64,000 nucleotides of DNA, from contig NZ_JAUCES010000005.1 in the NCBI RefSeq assembly GCF_030348825.1, positions 124,001 to 188,000 of the forward strand, given 5' to 3'. Numbering within the stretch: the stretch's first letter is position 1; each line of letters starts with the position of its first letter. The notes under the pieces were generated by a model. That model saw only the letters and a list, made by a program, of their open reading frames with translations, was not told the DNA's origin and searched no databases. Of this stretch, positions 47,824-56,168 are shown piece by piece. Made by a program: the position numbers and the translations under genes. The stretch comes from Fictibacillus sp. b24 (GTDB lineage Bacteria > Bacillota > Bacilli > Bacillales > Fictibacillaceae).

Positions 47824-47943
47824 AGTAATGATCACCTCTTTTAAATAGATTAACTATAATTAATGGTTTCCCTATCTCAAATTATGTAATCAATAGAATG
47901 AATAACGAGAAGGGGAGGGGATTCTGAAAAGGTAAAACACCGA

Positions 47944-48111
47944 TGCAAACAAAAAAGTTTACATGTTTACAAATATGTTTGCAATTGTTTGCTTAATTGT
48001 TTGCAAGTTTACAAATACGTTTACATGTTGCTGTGTAAGGGATTACGAGAATTGTCAGTCGATGTTTACAACATTGTTTGCAAGTTTACAGAAAATGTTT
48101 GCGTGTTTACA
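47944..48111 (+). repeat. Iteron array (parC-like centromere) before parM
   Basis: Twelve direct copies of GTTTAC or GTTTGC (mostly followed by A) start at 47957, 47965, 47977, 47987, 47999, 48007, 48019, 48064, 48076, 48084, 48097 and 48105; one inverted TGCAAAC is at 47944. Starts are mostly 8 or 12 apart, giving a ~20-22 bp higher repeat, close to two helical turns, so the sites lie on one face of the DNA. A ~40-bp gap splits the array into two blocks. It lies directly upstream of actin-like and ParR-like genes and is therefore the probable centromere and autoregulatory operator. Confidence 0.8.
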
Positions 48112-48213
48112 AATTTGTTAAAAGAAAAAATAGGCATTGTTTAATTTTAGATAACCCTCTAATCTATTAATATAGCAACAAAATAAAGATGGAAAAAGAA
48201 AGGATGTACGCAC

Positions 48214-49401
48214 ATGAGTAATTCTAGAATTGCTGCTGTTGATGTAGGTAACGATTCATTAAAAGGAATTTTCGGTACATTAGATCATGAATTAAACATC
48301 CCTAACGTAATTGCGAGAGATATTGAAGATCGTCCTGTTATTGGGATTGAGGAGTTAGACAGCAAAGATCCGTTAGAAGGCATACATATTAGAGTACACT
48401 CCCCTGCCCTAAAAGAAAATAATGTGATTTACCGCGTTGGACAGCTTGCTGCTAAAAGCGACAACTCTACTGAATTAGATCCAGGAAGTAGCAAATCCGA
48501 AGAAGATCAAACATTGATCATGCTTTTTGCTGCTCTAGCATTAGACGCAGTAAATGAAGATAACGCAAAGACGTTTACTAAAAACAATAATGTTATCGAC
48601 ACGAGCTACATCTTAGGTACTGGTTTGCCTCTTCGTGAAGTAAAAGAAGGCAAAGACGCTGGATACCGTTCAAAATTATTAGGATCTGTTCACCAAGTAG
48701 AATTCCTTGTAACACCTAAGTACCAAGGAATTAAAGTAAACTTGAAATTTGAAGAAGTAAAGGTATATCCAGAAGGATTTGCAGCGTTTATTAACCTTGT
48801 AATGGATAATGATCTAAACATTACTAATAAAGATCTAATCGACAAGCCAATCCTTATTCAAGATATTGGAGGACTTTCTACTGATATCGCAGTAATTAAG
48901 AACAGAAATGTTGATGATGATAAAGCTCAAGGCTTTAACTTAGGTGTTTCTGAAGCGCTAGAGCAAATTAGAGAAGAGATCCGCTCAAAGCACGGTGTTG
49001 AACTCGACAGCCGTCGTGATGTTGTTGATATCATTACGAAAAAGACGAACCGCAACCACATCATGGTGCGCGGCAGCCGTACGAGCGTACATGATATTAC
49101 AGACCGCATTTTAGTAGATTTGGCGAAAAAACAATATCGCTTGCTTCGTAATGTTTGGCAGAAGAATTCTCAAACAGAAATCTGCTATTTTGTTGGCGGA
49201 GGTTCTGCTGTACTAAAAGATTACATTAAAACGTTAAACAACAATCTAGATGGCTATAACATCGACTTCTTTGAAGACGAAAAAGAAAGCATTTGGATGA
49301 TGGCAAATGCTTATTACAAGCTAATTTCTGATCACCTTAGAAGAACAGCTCCAAAAGAGAAAAAGAGCGAGGATAAAGACAAAAAAGCCGTTAAAGCTTA
49401 A
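48214..49401 (+). CDS. parM: Actin-like ParM/StbA-family segregation ATPase
   Basis: 395 residues with the actin ATPase landmarks: phosphate-1 AAVDVGNDSLKG near the N terminus, phosphate-2 QDIGGLSTDIAV around D217, and adenosine motif VGGGSAV at 327-333. The tail (about 375-395) is lysine-rich. ParM filaments push plasmid copies apart when bound through ParR to parC. ATG after AAAGGATG. The ParR-like gene follows after 19 bp, and the iteron array precedes it. No replication gene is nearby, and the flanks (beta-helix gene, katE) look chromosomal. Confidence 0.88.
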   Translation: MSNSRIAAVDVGNDSLKGIFGTLDHELNIPNVIARDIEDRPVIGIEELDSKDPLEGIHIRVHSPALKENNVIYRVGQLAAKSDNSTELDPGSSKSEEDQTLIMLFAALALDAVNEDNAKTFTKNNNVIDTSYILGTGLPLREVKEGKDAGYRSKLLGSVHQVEFLVTPKYQGIKVNLKFEEVKVYPEGFAAFINLVMDNDLNITNKDLIDKPILIQDIGGLSTDIAVIKNRNVDDDKAQGFNLGVSEALEQIREEIRSKHGVELDSRRDVVDIITKKTNRNHIMVRGSRTSVHDITDRILVDLAKKQYRLLRNVWQKNSQTEICYFVGGGSAVLKDYIKTLNNNLDGYNIDFFEDEKESIWMMANAYYKLISDHLRRTAPKEKKSEDKDKKAVKA

Positions 49402-49420
49402 GTATAAGTAGGGTGATGAA

Positions 49421-50011
49421 ATGGACAAAAAAGCATCCAATGAAATAACAAGAGGGAAAACGATCGCTTTTCGCATTCCCTCTGACACCCCGGATCACGT
49501 CTTAAAACAGCTTCAAAAGCTAAAAGAGACGGAGAGACGCAATTTTTCGAGCAGAATATCTGAGTTTGTCCTCCAAGGTGTTGGACAAAGCATCCAAAAG
49601 GACAGAGAAACGATTACGATTCCGCTTCCGAAAAATCTTAGTAAGATGCAGCGGGATTGGCTGAAGCATGAACATTCAGAAGCTTTATTAGGCAACATTA
49701 TGTATCAGCTCATATCCAATCCAGTACGAACAGCATCATTACTGGCGGCTTTAAACAGCAATTCTACAGATATTGATCAAGCTCTTTATCTGCAGGAAGA
49801 ACAAACAGATGACGAGACTTCTTTAGACCATTATCATGACATTCCTGCAGAGCCAGCAAGCTCAACAAATGACTTTGACGATGATGATTTAAGTCAATTT
49901 GATTGGGACACTGCTAAGCGGGATGTTGATGAAGAAAAAGAAGAACCTCAAAGCCCAGAGCAGGAAATGGAAGATCTGCTAGGCGATTTCCTTGCACATA
50001 TGAATAAATAA
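49421..50011 (+). CDS. ParR-like DNA-binding adaptor
   Basis: 196 residues. The N-terminal ~55 residues fit a ribbon-helix-helix domain: strand KTIAFRIP, helix HVLKQLQKLKET, helix FSSRISEFVLQGV. A middle segment (about 60-110) may be a second small domain. The C-terminal third is acidic and disordered (DDDDLSQFDWD) and ends in a short amphipathic helix EQEMEDLLGDFLAHM, the type of tail with which ParR caps ParM filaments. Position right after parM and after iterons supports the role. I leave the symbol blank because the family cannot be proven by eye. Confidence 0.72.
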   Translation: MDKKASNEITRGKTIAFRIPSDTPDHVLKQLQKLKETERRNFSSRISEFVLQGVGQSIQKDRETITIPLPKNLSKMQRDWLKHEHSEALLGNIMYQLISNPVRTASLLAALNSNSTDIDQALYLQEEQTDDETSLDHYHDIPAEPASSTNDFDDDDLSQFDWDTAKRDVDEEKEEPQSPEQEMEDLLGDFLAHMNK

Positions 50012-50018
50012 CATGAGG

Positions 50019-50048
50019 CGCAGCTGTTATTCAGCTGCGTTTTTTTTG
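50019..50048 (+). terminator. Terminator of the parM-parR operon
   Basis: CGCAGCTG-TTATT-CAGCTGCG followed by eight or more T. Confidence 0.92.
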
Positions 50049-50219
50049 TGTGAAACGCTTATGTGCTTCACTCATGTGGCAAGTACGCGCCTTTCAACAC
50101 ATCAACACACCAAATGAGGCAAAGTTTCTATAATATTTAAAATAGCAACAAGCGTTTAGAAAGGTTCTTCTCTAAACGGTTGTTGTTTTAAGCATTTGAT
50201 TCTATTCTCGTCTTTGATA

Positions 50220-50471
50220 GTTGGTTGGAGCGCAAGATGCGAGACTCCTGCGGGACAAGCGGTCAGTCTGAAAAGTGGAAGTGGCTTGTTCAGCCCCGAC
50301 AAGCAAAAGGTGAATGGGCTAGGAAGGCGCACTTGGCCTTCTGGACCATTTAACTTTTGACCTCGAGGGGCTAGCCACTGCAACTAGACAGGTGAGACAC
50401 TTAAAGGCGCAAAGCGGCAAGGGGCTCACCGACTGCCCCGCGGAAAGCGAGCATCTGGAGTGGAAATCAAT
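50220..50471 (+). repeat. Palindromic intergenic repeat, copy 5, carrying a nested element
   Basis: Host sequence belongs to the subtype of copy 6 (GGGACAAGCGGTCAG ... AAAGCGGCAAGGGGCTCACC), interrupted after GGTCAG by the 125-bp block. It lies between the parR-like gene and katE. Confidence 0.88.
50267..50391 (+). repeat. Nested 125-bp element, copy B
   Basis: Same length, orientation and insertion point (with CAG on both sides) as copy A at 43083-43207, with only a few differences. The host repeats belong to different subtypes. Confidence 0.85.
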
Positions 50472-50591
50472 TACTTTCAAGAGCAGCATTGCTTGAGATA
50501 ATAACTTTTCATCAGAATTCAGTTTGCTTCCATCCACTGTAGGGAAGGGTCTCTATATGATGTTTAAATACATATAGAGAGGAACAATCGA

Positions 50592-52634
50592 ATGAGCGAT
50601 CAAAATAAAGTGAATGGCAACAGCAAGGATGAGCAGCTGGAACAATTTCGTACGGACGACAAAGGCAAAAAGCTAACAACAAACCAAGGGGTAAAAGTAG
50701 CGGAAGACGAATTCTCTTTAAAAGCGGGAGAGCGTGGCCCAACACTCATGGAGGATTTTCATTTTCGTGAAAAGATGACACACTTTGACCATGAACGAAT
50801 TCCAGAGCGTATTGTGCATGCTCGTGGATTCGCAGCTCATGGCGAGTTTGAATTATATGAATCGTTAAGTGACTATACGAAAGCCGATTTCCTAGGGAAT
50901 ACTTCTAAAAAAACACCCGTTTTTGTACGCTTTTCAACGGTAGCGGGTTCACGCGGATCGGCTGAAACTGTGCGTGACGCTCGGGGTTTTGCAACGAAAT
51001 TTTACACTGAAGAAGGAAACTACGATCTCGTAGGCAACAACATTCCGGTCTTTTTTATTCAAGACGCCATTAAGTTCCCTGATCTTGTACATGCGTTGAA
51101 ACCAGAACCTCACAACGAGATGCCTCAAGCAGCAAGTGCTCACGATACGTTTTGGGACTTTGTTGCAAATAACCAAGAATCCGCTCATATGGTCATGTGG
51201 GCGATGTCTGACCGTGCCATACCACGCAGTTTCCGTATGATGGAAGGGTTTGGCGTTCATACATTCAGACTTGTAAATGACGAGGGGAAAGCTCATTTCG
51301 TGAAGTTCCATTGGAAACCTGTACTCGGAACTCATTCACTTGTTTGGGATGAAGCACAAAAGATATCTGGTAAGGATCCAGATTTTCATCGCAGAGATTT
51401 ATGGGAGTCGATTGAAAATGGAGATTACCCGGAATACGAATTAGGGTTGCAAATCATCGTTGAAGAAGATGAATTTAACTTTGATTTTGACATATTAGAT
51501 CCGACTAAACTGTGGCCAGAAGAAGATGTACCTGTGAAAATTGTCGGCAAGATGACGCTGAACAGAAACGTGGACAACGTGTTTGCTGAGACGGAGCAAG
51601 TCGCTTTTCACCCAGGACATGTTGTACCGGGAATTGATTTTTCAAATGATCCATTGCTGCAAGGACGATTATTTTCTTATACTGATACACAATTATCACG
51701 TCTTGGTGGCCCTAACTTTCACGAACTGCCGATCAACCGTCCTGTCTGCCCATTCCACAACAATCAGCGAGATGGAATTTCCAGGCATACAATAAATAGA
51801 GGGCAAGTGAGTTATCACAAGAACTCTCTTGCGGCGAATACGCCGTCACCTACTCCAGAAGCAGAAGGAGGTTATGTACATTATCAGGAGAAAGTGGAAG
51901 GCAGAAAAATTCAAAGCAGAAGTGAGAGTTTTAAAGATCATTTTTCTCAAGCAACACTGTTTTGGAACAGCATGAGTGATCCGGAAAAACAGCACCTTAA
52001 AAATGCTTTTAGTTTTGAACTGAGTAAAGTAAAAAGCAAATCTGTACAGCAGCAAGTGGTTGATATGTTCGCTAACGTGAGTCTGGAGCTAGCCACAGCT
52101 TTTGCTGAAGCGATTGATGCGGTACCGCCTGAAGGGGAAGGTTCTGCTGTGACAAAAAAATCTCCTGCGCTCAGCCAGCTCAATTCGAAACAAAGCCCGA
52201 AAACGAGAAAAGTTGGCGTGATTGTCGGTTCAACTGTCAGTGGTGAGGTTGCAGAAATACTTCAGGCTTTAAGCAGCAACGGCATTCAAGCAGAGTGTAT
52301 CAGTGACAAGTTAGGAAAAAGAACAGCGGATAACGGTTCGGAATTGGAGATTATGCATACATTTTTAACCGCTTCGTCTGTATTATTTGATGCGATTTAT
52401 GTTGTAGGTGGAAGCAGTGATAACGCGATGTTTAAGAAGGAAGCTTTACATTTCGCAAACGAAGCGTTTTCACATTACAAACCTATTGGGGGAACTCATG
52501 AAGGACTGCAGTGGTTAAAAGAAGCTGAACTGGCAGGAAACCCTGGTGTGGTAACGGTTGAAGGGAAAGAAGATTTCGTACCAAGTTTTACTGAAGCTAT
52601 TTCCGTACATCGTCATTGGGATCGTCAATTATAA
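50592..52634 (+). CDS. katE: Large-subunit haem catalase (HPII type) with C-terminal flavodoxin/DJ-1-like domain
   Basis: 680 residues. The catalase core has distal histidine in RIVHARGFAAHG, asparagine in YDLVGNNIPVFF and the proximal tyrosine motif RLFSYTDTQLSRLGGPNF. The extra C-terminal domain (about 530-680; KVGVIVGSTVSGEVAEILQAL, YVVGGSSDNAMF) is the DJ-1/PfpI-like fold of clade 2 catalases. It breaks down hydrogen peroxide in the cytoplasm. B. subtilis KatE (686 residues) is a general-stress enzyme; only a weak sigma-B-like pair (GTTTGC, 14 bases, GGGAAG) is visible upstream, so regulation is unproven. ATG after AGAGAGGA. Confidence 0.95.
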   Translation: MSDQNKVNGNSKDEQLEQFRTDDKGKKLTTNQGVKVAEDEFSLKAGERGPTLMEDFHFREKMTHFDHERIPERIVHARGFAAHGEFELYESLSDYTKADFLGNTSKKTPVFVRFSTVAGSRGSAETVRDARGFATKFYTEEGNYDLVGNNIPVFFIQDAIKFPDLVHALKPEPHNEMPQAASAHDTFWDFVANNQESAHMVMWAMSDRAIPRSFRMMEGFGVHTFRLVNDEGKAHFVKFHWKPVLGTHSLVWDEAQKISGKDPDFHRRDLWESIENGDYPEYELGLQIIVEEDEFNFDFDILDPTKLWPEEDVPVKIVGKMTLNRNVDNVFAETEQVAFHPGHVVPGIDFSNDPLLQGRLFSYTDTQLSRLGGPNFHELPINRPVCPFHNNQRDGISRHTINRGQVSYHKNSLAANTPSPTPEAEGGYVHYQEKVEGRKIQSRSESFKDHFSQATLFWNSMSDPEKQHLKNAFSFELSKVKSKSVQQQVVDMFANVSLELATAFAEAIDAVPPEGEGSAVTKKSPALSQLNSKQSPKTRKVGVIVGSTVSGEVAEILQALSSNGIQAECISDKLGKRTADNGSELEIMHTFLTASSVLFDAIYVVGGSSDNAMFKKEALHFANEAFSHYKPIGGTHEGLQWLKEAELAGNPGVVTVEGKEDFVPSFTEAISVHRHWDRQL

Positions 52635-52645
52635 AATTTTTTTTT

Positions 52646-52681
52646 AGAACAGTGGATGTAATGTTCACTGTTCTTTTTTTG
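52646..52681 (+). terminator. Terminator of katE
   Basis: AGAACAGTG/CACTGTTCT stem with 11-base loop and T tract. Confidence 0.9.
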
Positions 52682-52733
52682 CTATTTCCTATTGGATTTT
52701 TGCTTTTGAACCTTTTTCTCTCTTCTTCTGCAA

Positions 52734-52863
52734 GTTGATTGAAGTGGAAGGTGCGAGACTCCTGCGGGACAAGCGGTCAGGTGAGACCCTTAAAGACGCA
52801 AAGCGGCAAGGGGCTCACCGAGTGCCCCGCGGAAAGCGAGCAACCTGAAACGCAAATCAACTA
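52734..52863 (+). repeat. Palindromic intergenic repeat, copy 6
   Basis: Uninterrupted copy of the second subtype (AAGCGGTCAGGTGAGACCC ... GCGGCAAGGGGCTCACCGAGTGCC), shows what copy 5 looked like before the nested element. Confidence 0.9.
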
Positions 52864-52970
52864 CTTTCAAGAGCTGCAAAGTATAAAAACAGCCTTTTTT
52901 TATGGTCAAAGAATGAAATATGAAGAACGATACAAACTACATATGAAATCAACATAAAAGGAGACATCAT

Positions 52971-53630
52971 ATGTACAGAAAATTAATGAGTTTAATCATG
53001 GCATTCGCTATAGCAATCCCGGTTTTTTCAGCGCCGTTATCAGCTGAAGCTAAAACAAAACCAAGAGTTTCAGGTCCATGCTATAACCAAAATGCGATTA
53101 ATTTGTATTCAGAACAGAGAAGATTGTGGAAAGATCATGTGTATTGGACAAGAAGCTATATTGTTAGTGCTCTTTCAGGATCAGAAGATCAGGACGCGGT
53201 TTTAAAACGATTGCTGCAAAACCAGACCGACATCGGGAATTCTATCAAACCTTATTACGGTGATGCTGCAGGTAATGAGCTAGGTAAGCTATTGACTGAA
53301 CATATTGTAATCGCAGGGCAATTAATAGATGCCATTAAAAAAGGCGACACGGTAAACGCAGGGAAATTGAATAAGGAATGGTATCGCAACGCGGATGATA
53401 TCGCCAAATTCATGAGTAAAGCAAATCCAAACTGGTCTGAGAAAGAAGTAAGAGATATGCTTTATGTTCATTTGAAGTTCGTATCCGATGAAGTTGCAGC
53501 AAGACTTAAGAAAGACTATGCGGGTGAGATTGTGATCTTTGATAAGAACAAGAATCACATGATGATGTTTGCAGACGAAATTACAAACGGAATTATGAAG
53601 CAATTTCCAGACTCTTTCAGAATTTCATAA
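52971..53630 (+). CDS. Secreted helical protein of unknown function
   Basis: 219 residues. Sec signal peptide about 1-27 with likely cut after AEA (LSAEAKTK). The mature part is mostly alpha-helical (EQRRLWKDHVYWTRSYIVSAL, KLLTEHIVIAGQLIDAIKKGD, EKEVRDMLYVHLKFVSDEVAARLKKD), suggesting a four-helix bundle. The histidines and tyrosines are well spaced, but no recognised catalytic motif appears. ATG after AAAAGGAG. Single-gene unit ending at a terminator shared with the next, convergent gene. Confidence 0.75.
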   Translation: MYRKLMSLIMAFAIAIPVFSAPLSAEAKTKPRVSGPCYNQNAINLYSEQRRLWKDHVYWTRSYIVSALSGSEDQDAVLKRLLQNQTDIGNSIKPYYGDAAGNELGKLLTEHIVIAGQLIDAIKKGDTVNAGKLNKEWYRNADDIAKFMSKANPNWSEKEVRDMLYVHLKFVSDEVAARLKKDYAGEIVIFDKNKNHMMMFADEITNGIMKQFPDSFRIS

Positions 53631-53634
53631 TAAT

Positions 53635-53669
53635 AAAAGCCTCCCAGATTGATATTGGGAGGCTTTTGC
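53635..53669. terminator. Bidirectional terminator
   Basis: AAAAGCCTCCCA/TGGGAGGCTTTT with 9-base loop; serves the secreted-protein gene and the small minus-strand gene. Confidence 0.9.
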
Positions 53670-53671
53670 TA

Positions 53672-53842
53672 TTAATCCTTCTTACTTTTGTTTTTTTGCT
53701 TTTCTTTTTCATCAACTGTTCCTTGAGTGAGCGTATCGTTGACCTGCTCGTGAACCTTTTCTAAATCTTTATCATTATTTTTCTTATTCGGATCGTAATT
53801 CTTTTCTGCCACTTTTTCGGATTGCTTCTGTTTATCGCTCAT
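53672..53842 (-). CDS. Small hydrophilic protein, possibly DUF4025 (YozQ-type)
   Basis: 56 residues from ATG at 53842, preceded by AGGAGG at good spacing. Highly charged and probably disordered. The segment AEKNYDPNKK ... HEQVNDTLTQGTVDEK resembles the small Bacillus proteins of the DUF4025 type. Function unknown; possibly sporulation- or stress-related. The strong RBS and terminator support a real gene. Confidence 0.6.
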   Translation of the reverse strand: MSDKQKQSEKVAEKNYDPNKKNNDKDLEKVHEQVNDTLTQGTVDEKEKQKNKSKKD

Positions 53843-53971
53843 GAATTGAATACCTCCTATATAACGATTAAAGTAAAGCACCAGTTATACCTTACTTTTC
53901 CCTATCATATTTCCCTAAAACATGACGAAATAAAATAAAGCCTCATCCATTTTAGGATAAGGCTTAGTCAT

Positions 53972-55119
53972 TTAAAAGAAATCAAGGAAGGCTGCGGGCT
54001 TTTCTGTAATCATTTTCTCAAATTGTATGATGTTATCTTGACCACCTGTCATTTTTCCAACTTGTTTTAAAAACGTGGGCTTATGTGAGCCTAGTAGTGC
54101 AGCGGTCAGGGTTTGAATATCCATAGAAAGCATTGCTTCATTGTTTGAGTCAGTTCTTGAAATACCATTTGCACCTATTGAAAAAGTACCGTTGTTCCAT
54201 TCAGCTTTGTCATCCGTAATGGATATTGTTATAGGTTGGTCAGCTTGTTTAAAAGGATATTGTTTTAAGAATTCTTCCACATCCACAATACGTGCCATGA
54301 AGTATGGATAATGCTCTTGATGAATTCGTGGATTGTTAATCAGAAAAGGAAGTTGATCATTAGATGGTGCAATGATCTTCACTTTATCTACCATAGAATC
54401 ATGCTGGCAGATAAAATTCCATAATGCACGGCGAGCATCTTCTGTTACATATACAAATTCCTGAACATCCAATAACTTATCTGCTGCTTTAAAGCACAAA
54501 TAGCCTTTTGGATTTCCATCTTCATCTCGATAGATAATTCGGTTGTAACCTTCAGTGAATACATGGTTATTCCACCAGTAATCCGAGCGAACCAGCAGAT
54601 GATTGTATGTTTGAAACCACTCTTCATAAACAGCGTTTAATAAGCTGTTTCCATCTTCTTTTGACAGTCTAGCCACTGTACCAGGAACTTCTTCATAACG
54701 GATAAGGTCACTTTTTTCTAGTGTATACTTGTTAACCGAGGCCGTTAATTCCCAGCCGAATCGGCGATAAAATTGAATGTTAAACGGGTGCAGCAAGCTG
54801 ATTGTTTGTCCCTTTTCTTTCATTGACTGAAGTGCTTTTTGTAAGAGGCGCGTTACAGATCCTTTCCGTCTATGCTCTGGCCATGTAGCTACTCCTGTTC
54901 TTCCTTAGGAAAACGTTTGTTATCAATGCTGATCTCTAAAGAAAGAATATGGAGTTTAGAGATTAAATCTTCCTTTTCGAATTCTCCCCAAATCTCATGC
55001 TTCTTCATCATTTCATAGCGTTTTGGCACATCTTCCTCTTTTACTACGTATTGAAACGCATATTGTGAAAGCTGCAGTGATTTTTCGTATTCTGTTTCTG
55101 ACAGTCTTCTTATCTCCAT
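53972..55119 (-). pseudogene. Frameshifted Eis-like GNAT acetyltransferase
   Basis: Two frames that belong together: residues from 55119 (MEIRRLSETEYEKSLQLSQYAF) run into a stop at 54889, while the continuation GVATWPEHRRKGSVTRLLQKALQSMKEKG is in another frame and leads into the open frame ending at 53972. The break lies at about 54898-54915, where the conserved glycine-rich strand before GVATWPE has lost bases. The joined protein (about 380 residues) would be an Eis-type GNAT with a C-terminal sterol-carrier-like domain. Either a real recent pseudogene or a sequencing error. Confidence 0.8.
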
Positions 55120-55337
55120 TACAAACGACCTCCCTTTTCAACTTCATTCTACAAGTTTGGAATGTTAATTGAAAAGTGATTTACTAATTTTCTGAAAATG
55201 GGTATTTTTAAAAATGATAGTATAGTCATATGAAGTGAAAAATATTGGATATTTATAAAAACTATCGAAATTATATTCATTTGGAGTTATAATTATTAAC
55301 TGTTGTGCATAACCACAACTTTGAAGTGAGGATTAGA

Positions 55338-56033
55338 ATGAGAATTCATAAATATATCAGTTTAACGGGTTATTGTTCGAGAAGAGAGACGAAACGGCTT
55401 CTTGAGAGTGGCCGGATTACAATAAATGGCGAGACTGCTAATAAGGATACATTTGTAGATGAAGGAGATATCGTTCTAATTGATGGACAGCGTATTCCTC
55501 ACAAGTCTTCAGCTACTTATCTGGCTTTTAACAAACCAGTTGGAATCACGAGTACATCTAATCCCGAGATTGAAGGAAACATTCTGGAACTAGTGGATCT
55601 TCCAGAGCGTGTTTTTGCTGTCGGGCGCTTAGATAAAGCTTCTCAAGGATTAATTCTTTTAACAAATGATGGAGAACTTGCAAATCGGATTTCTCAAGCT
55701 GATTTTGGCCATGAGAAAGAATATGAAGTTACAGTGGATCAGCCTGTAACAGACTTGTTTCTTCAAAAAATGGCTCAAGGGGTTTTGATATTAAACACGG
55801 TAACAAAACCAGCAAAAACAGAGTTTGTCAGTAAGTATGTTTTCAGAATTACGCTCACCCAAGGGTTAAACCGGCAAATCCGAAGAATGTGCAAAACTTT
55901 AGGGTATGAAGTACAGAAGTTAGAGCGTATACGCATTATGAATATACATCTTCATGCATTAGAGATCGGGAAGTGGCGTTACTTAAGGGATGAAGAGCTC
56001 AGTGAACTAAAGAAGGGTTTAGAACTTCTATAA
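55338..56033 (+). CDS. RsuA/RluF-family pseudouridine synthase
   Basis: 231 residues from ATG at 55338, with GAGG upstream; an earlier ATG in frame lacks a binding site. N-terminal S4 RNA-binding domain (about 1-55; MRIHKYISLTGYCSRRETKRLL), then the synthase domain with catalytic D99 in GRLDKASQGL and TQGLNRQIRRM. Among family members RluF (23S rRNA U2604) is the best match. Bacillus YjbO/RluB-type proteins are alternatives. No operon partner. Confidence 0.85.
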   Translation: MRIHKYISLTGYCSRRETKRLLESGRITINGETANKDTFVDEGDIVLIDGQRIPHKSSATYLAFNKPVGITSTSNPEIEGNILELVDLPERVFAVGRLDKASQGLILLTNDGELANRISQADFGHEKEYEVTVDQPVTDLFLQKMAQGVLILNTVTKPAKTEFVSKYVFRITLTQGLNRQIRRMCKTLGYEVQKLERIRIMNIHLHALEIGKWRYLRDEELSELKKGLELL

Positions 56034-56085
56034 AAAAGGAAAGAAACACTAGGTTTTTATAAAAAACTAGCATTTCTTACAATAT

Positions 56086-56114
56086 TGCGAAAATTGTAGA
56101 AAAGCCATATACTT
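56086..56114 (+). promoter_or_regulatory. Promoter of the YjiH-like gene
   Basis: TTGCGA (56086-56091), 17-base spacer, TATACT (56109-56114); 55 bp before the start codon. Confidence 0.5.
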
Positions 56115-56168
56115 GGTAATGAAAAGTATATGAAAGCGCTTTACATTACAGAAAGAGAGGCATACATC

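Noticed and set aside
47944-48111. CRISPR array or plasmid replication origin
   Set aside because: Units are 6-8 bp at 8/12-bp spacing with no unique spacers, no cas genes and no replication initiator gene; the adjacent parM-parR pair explains them better.
50520-50592. Sigma-B promoter for katE
   Set aside because: GTTTGC and GGGAAG with 14 bases between match the consensus at only 4 of 6 positions each; not enough to list.
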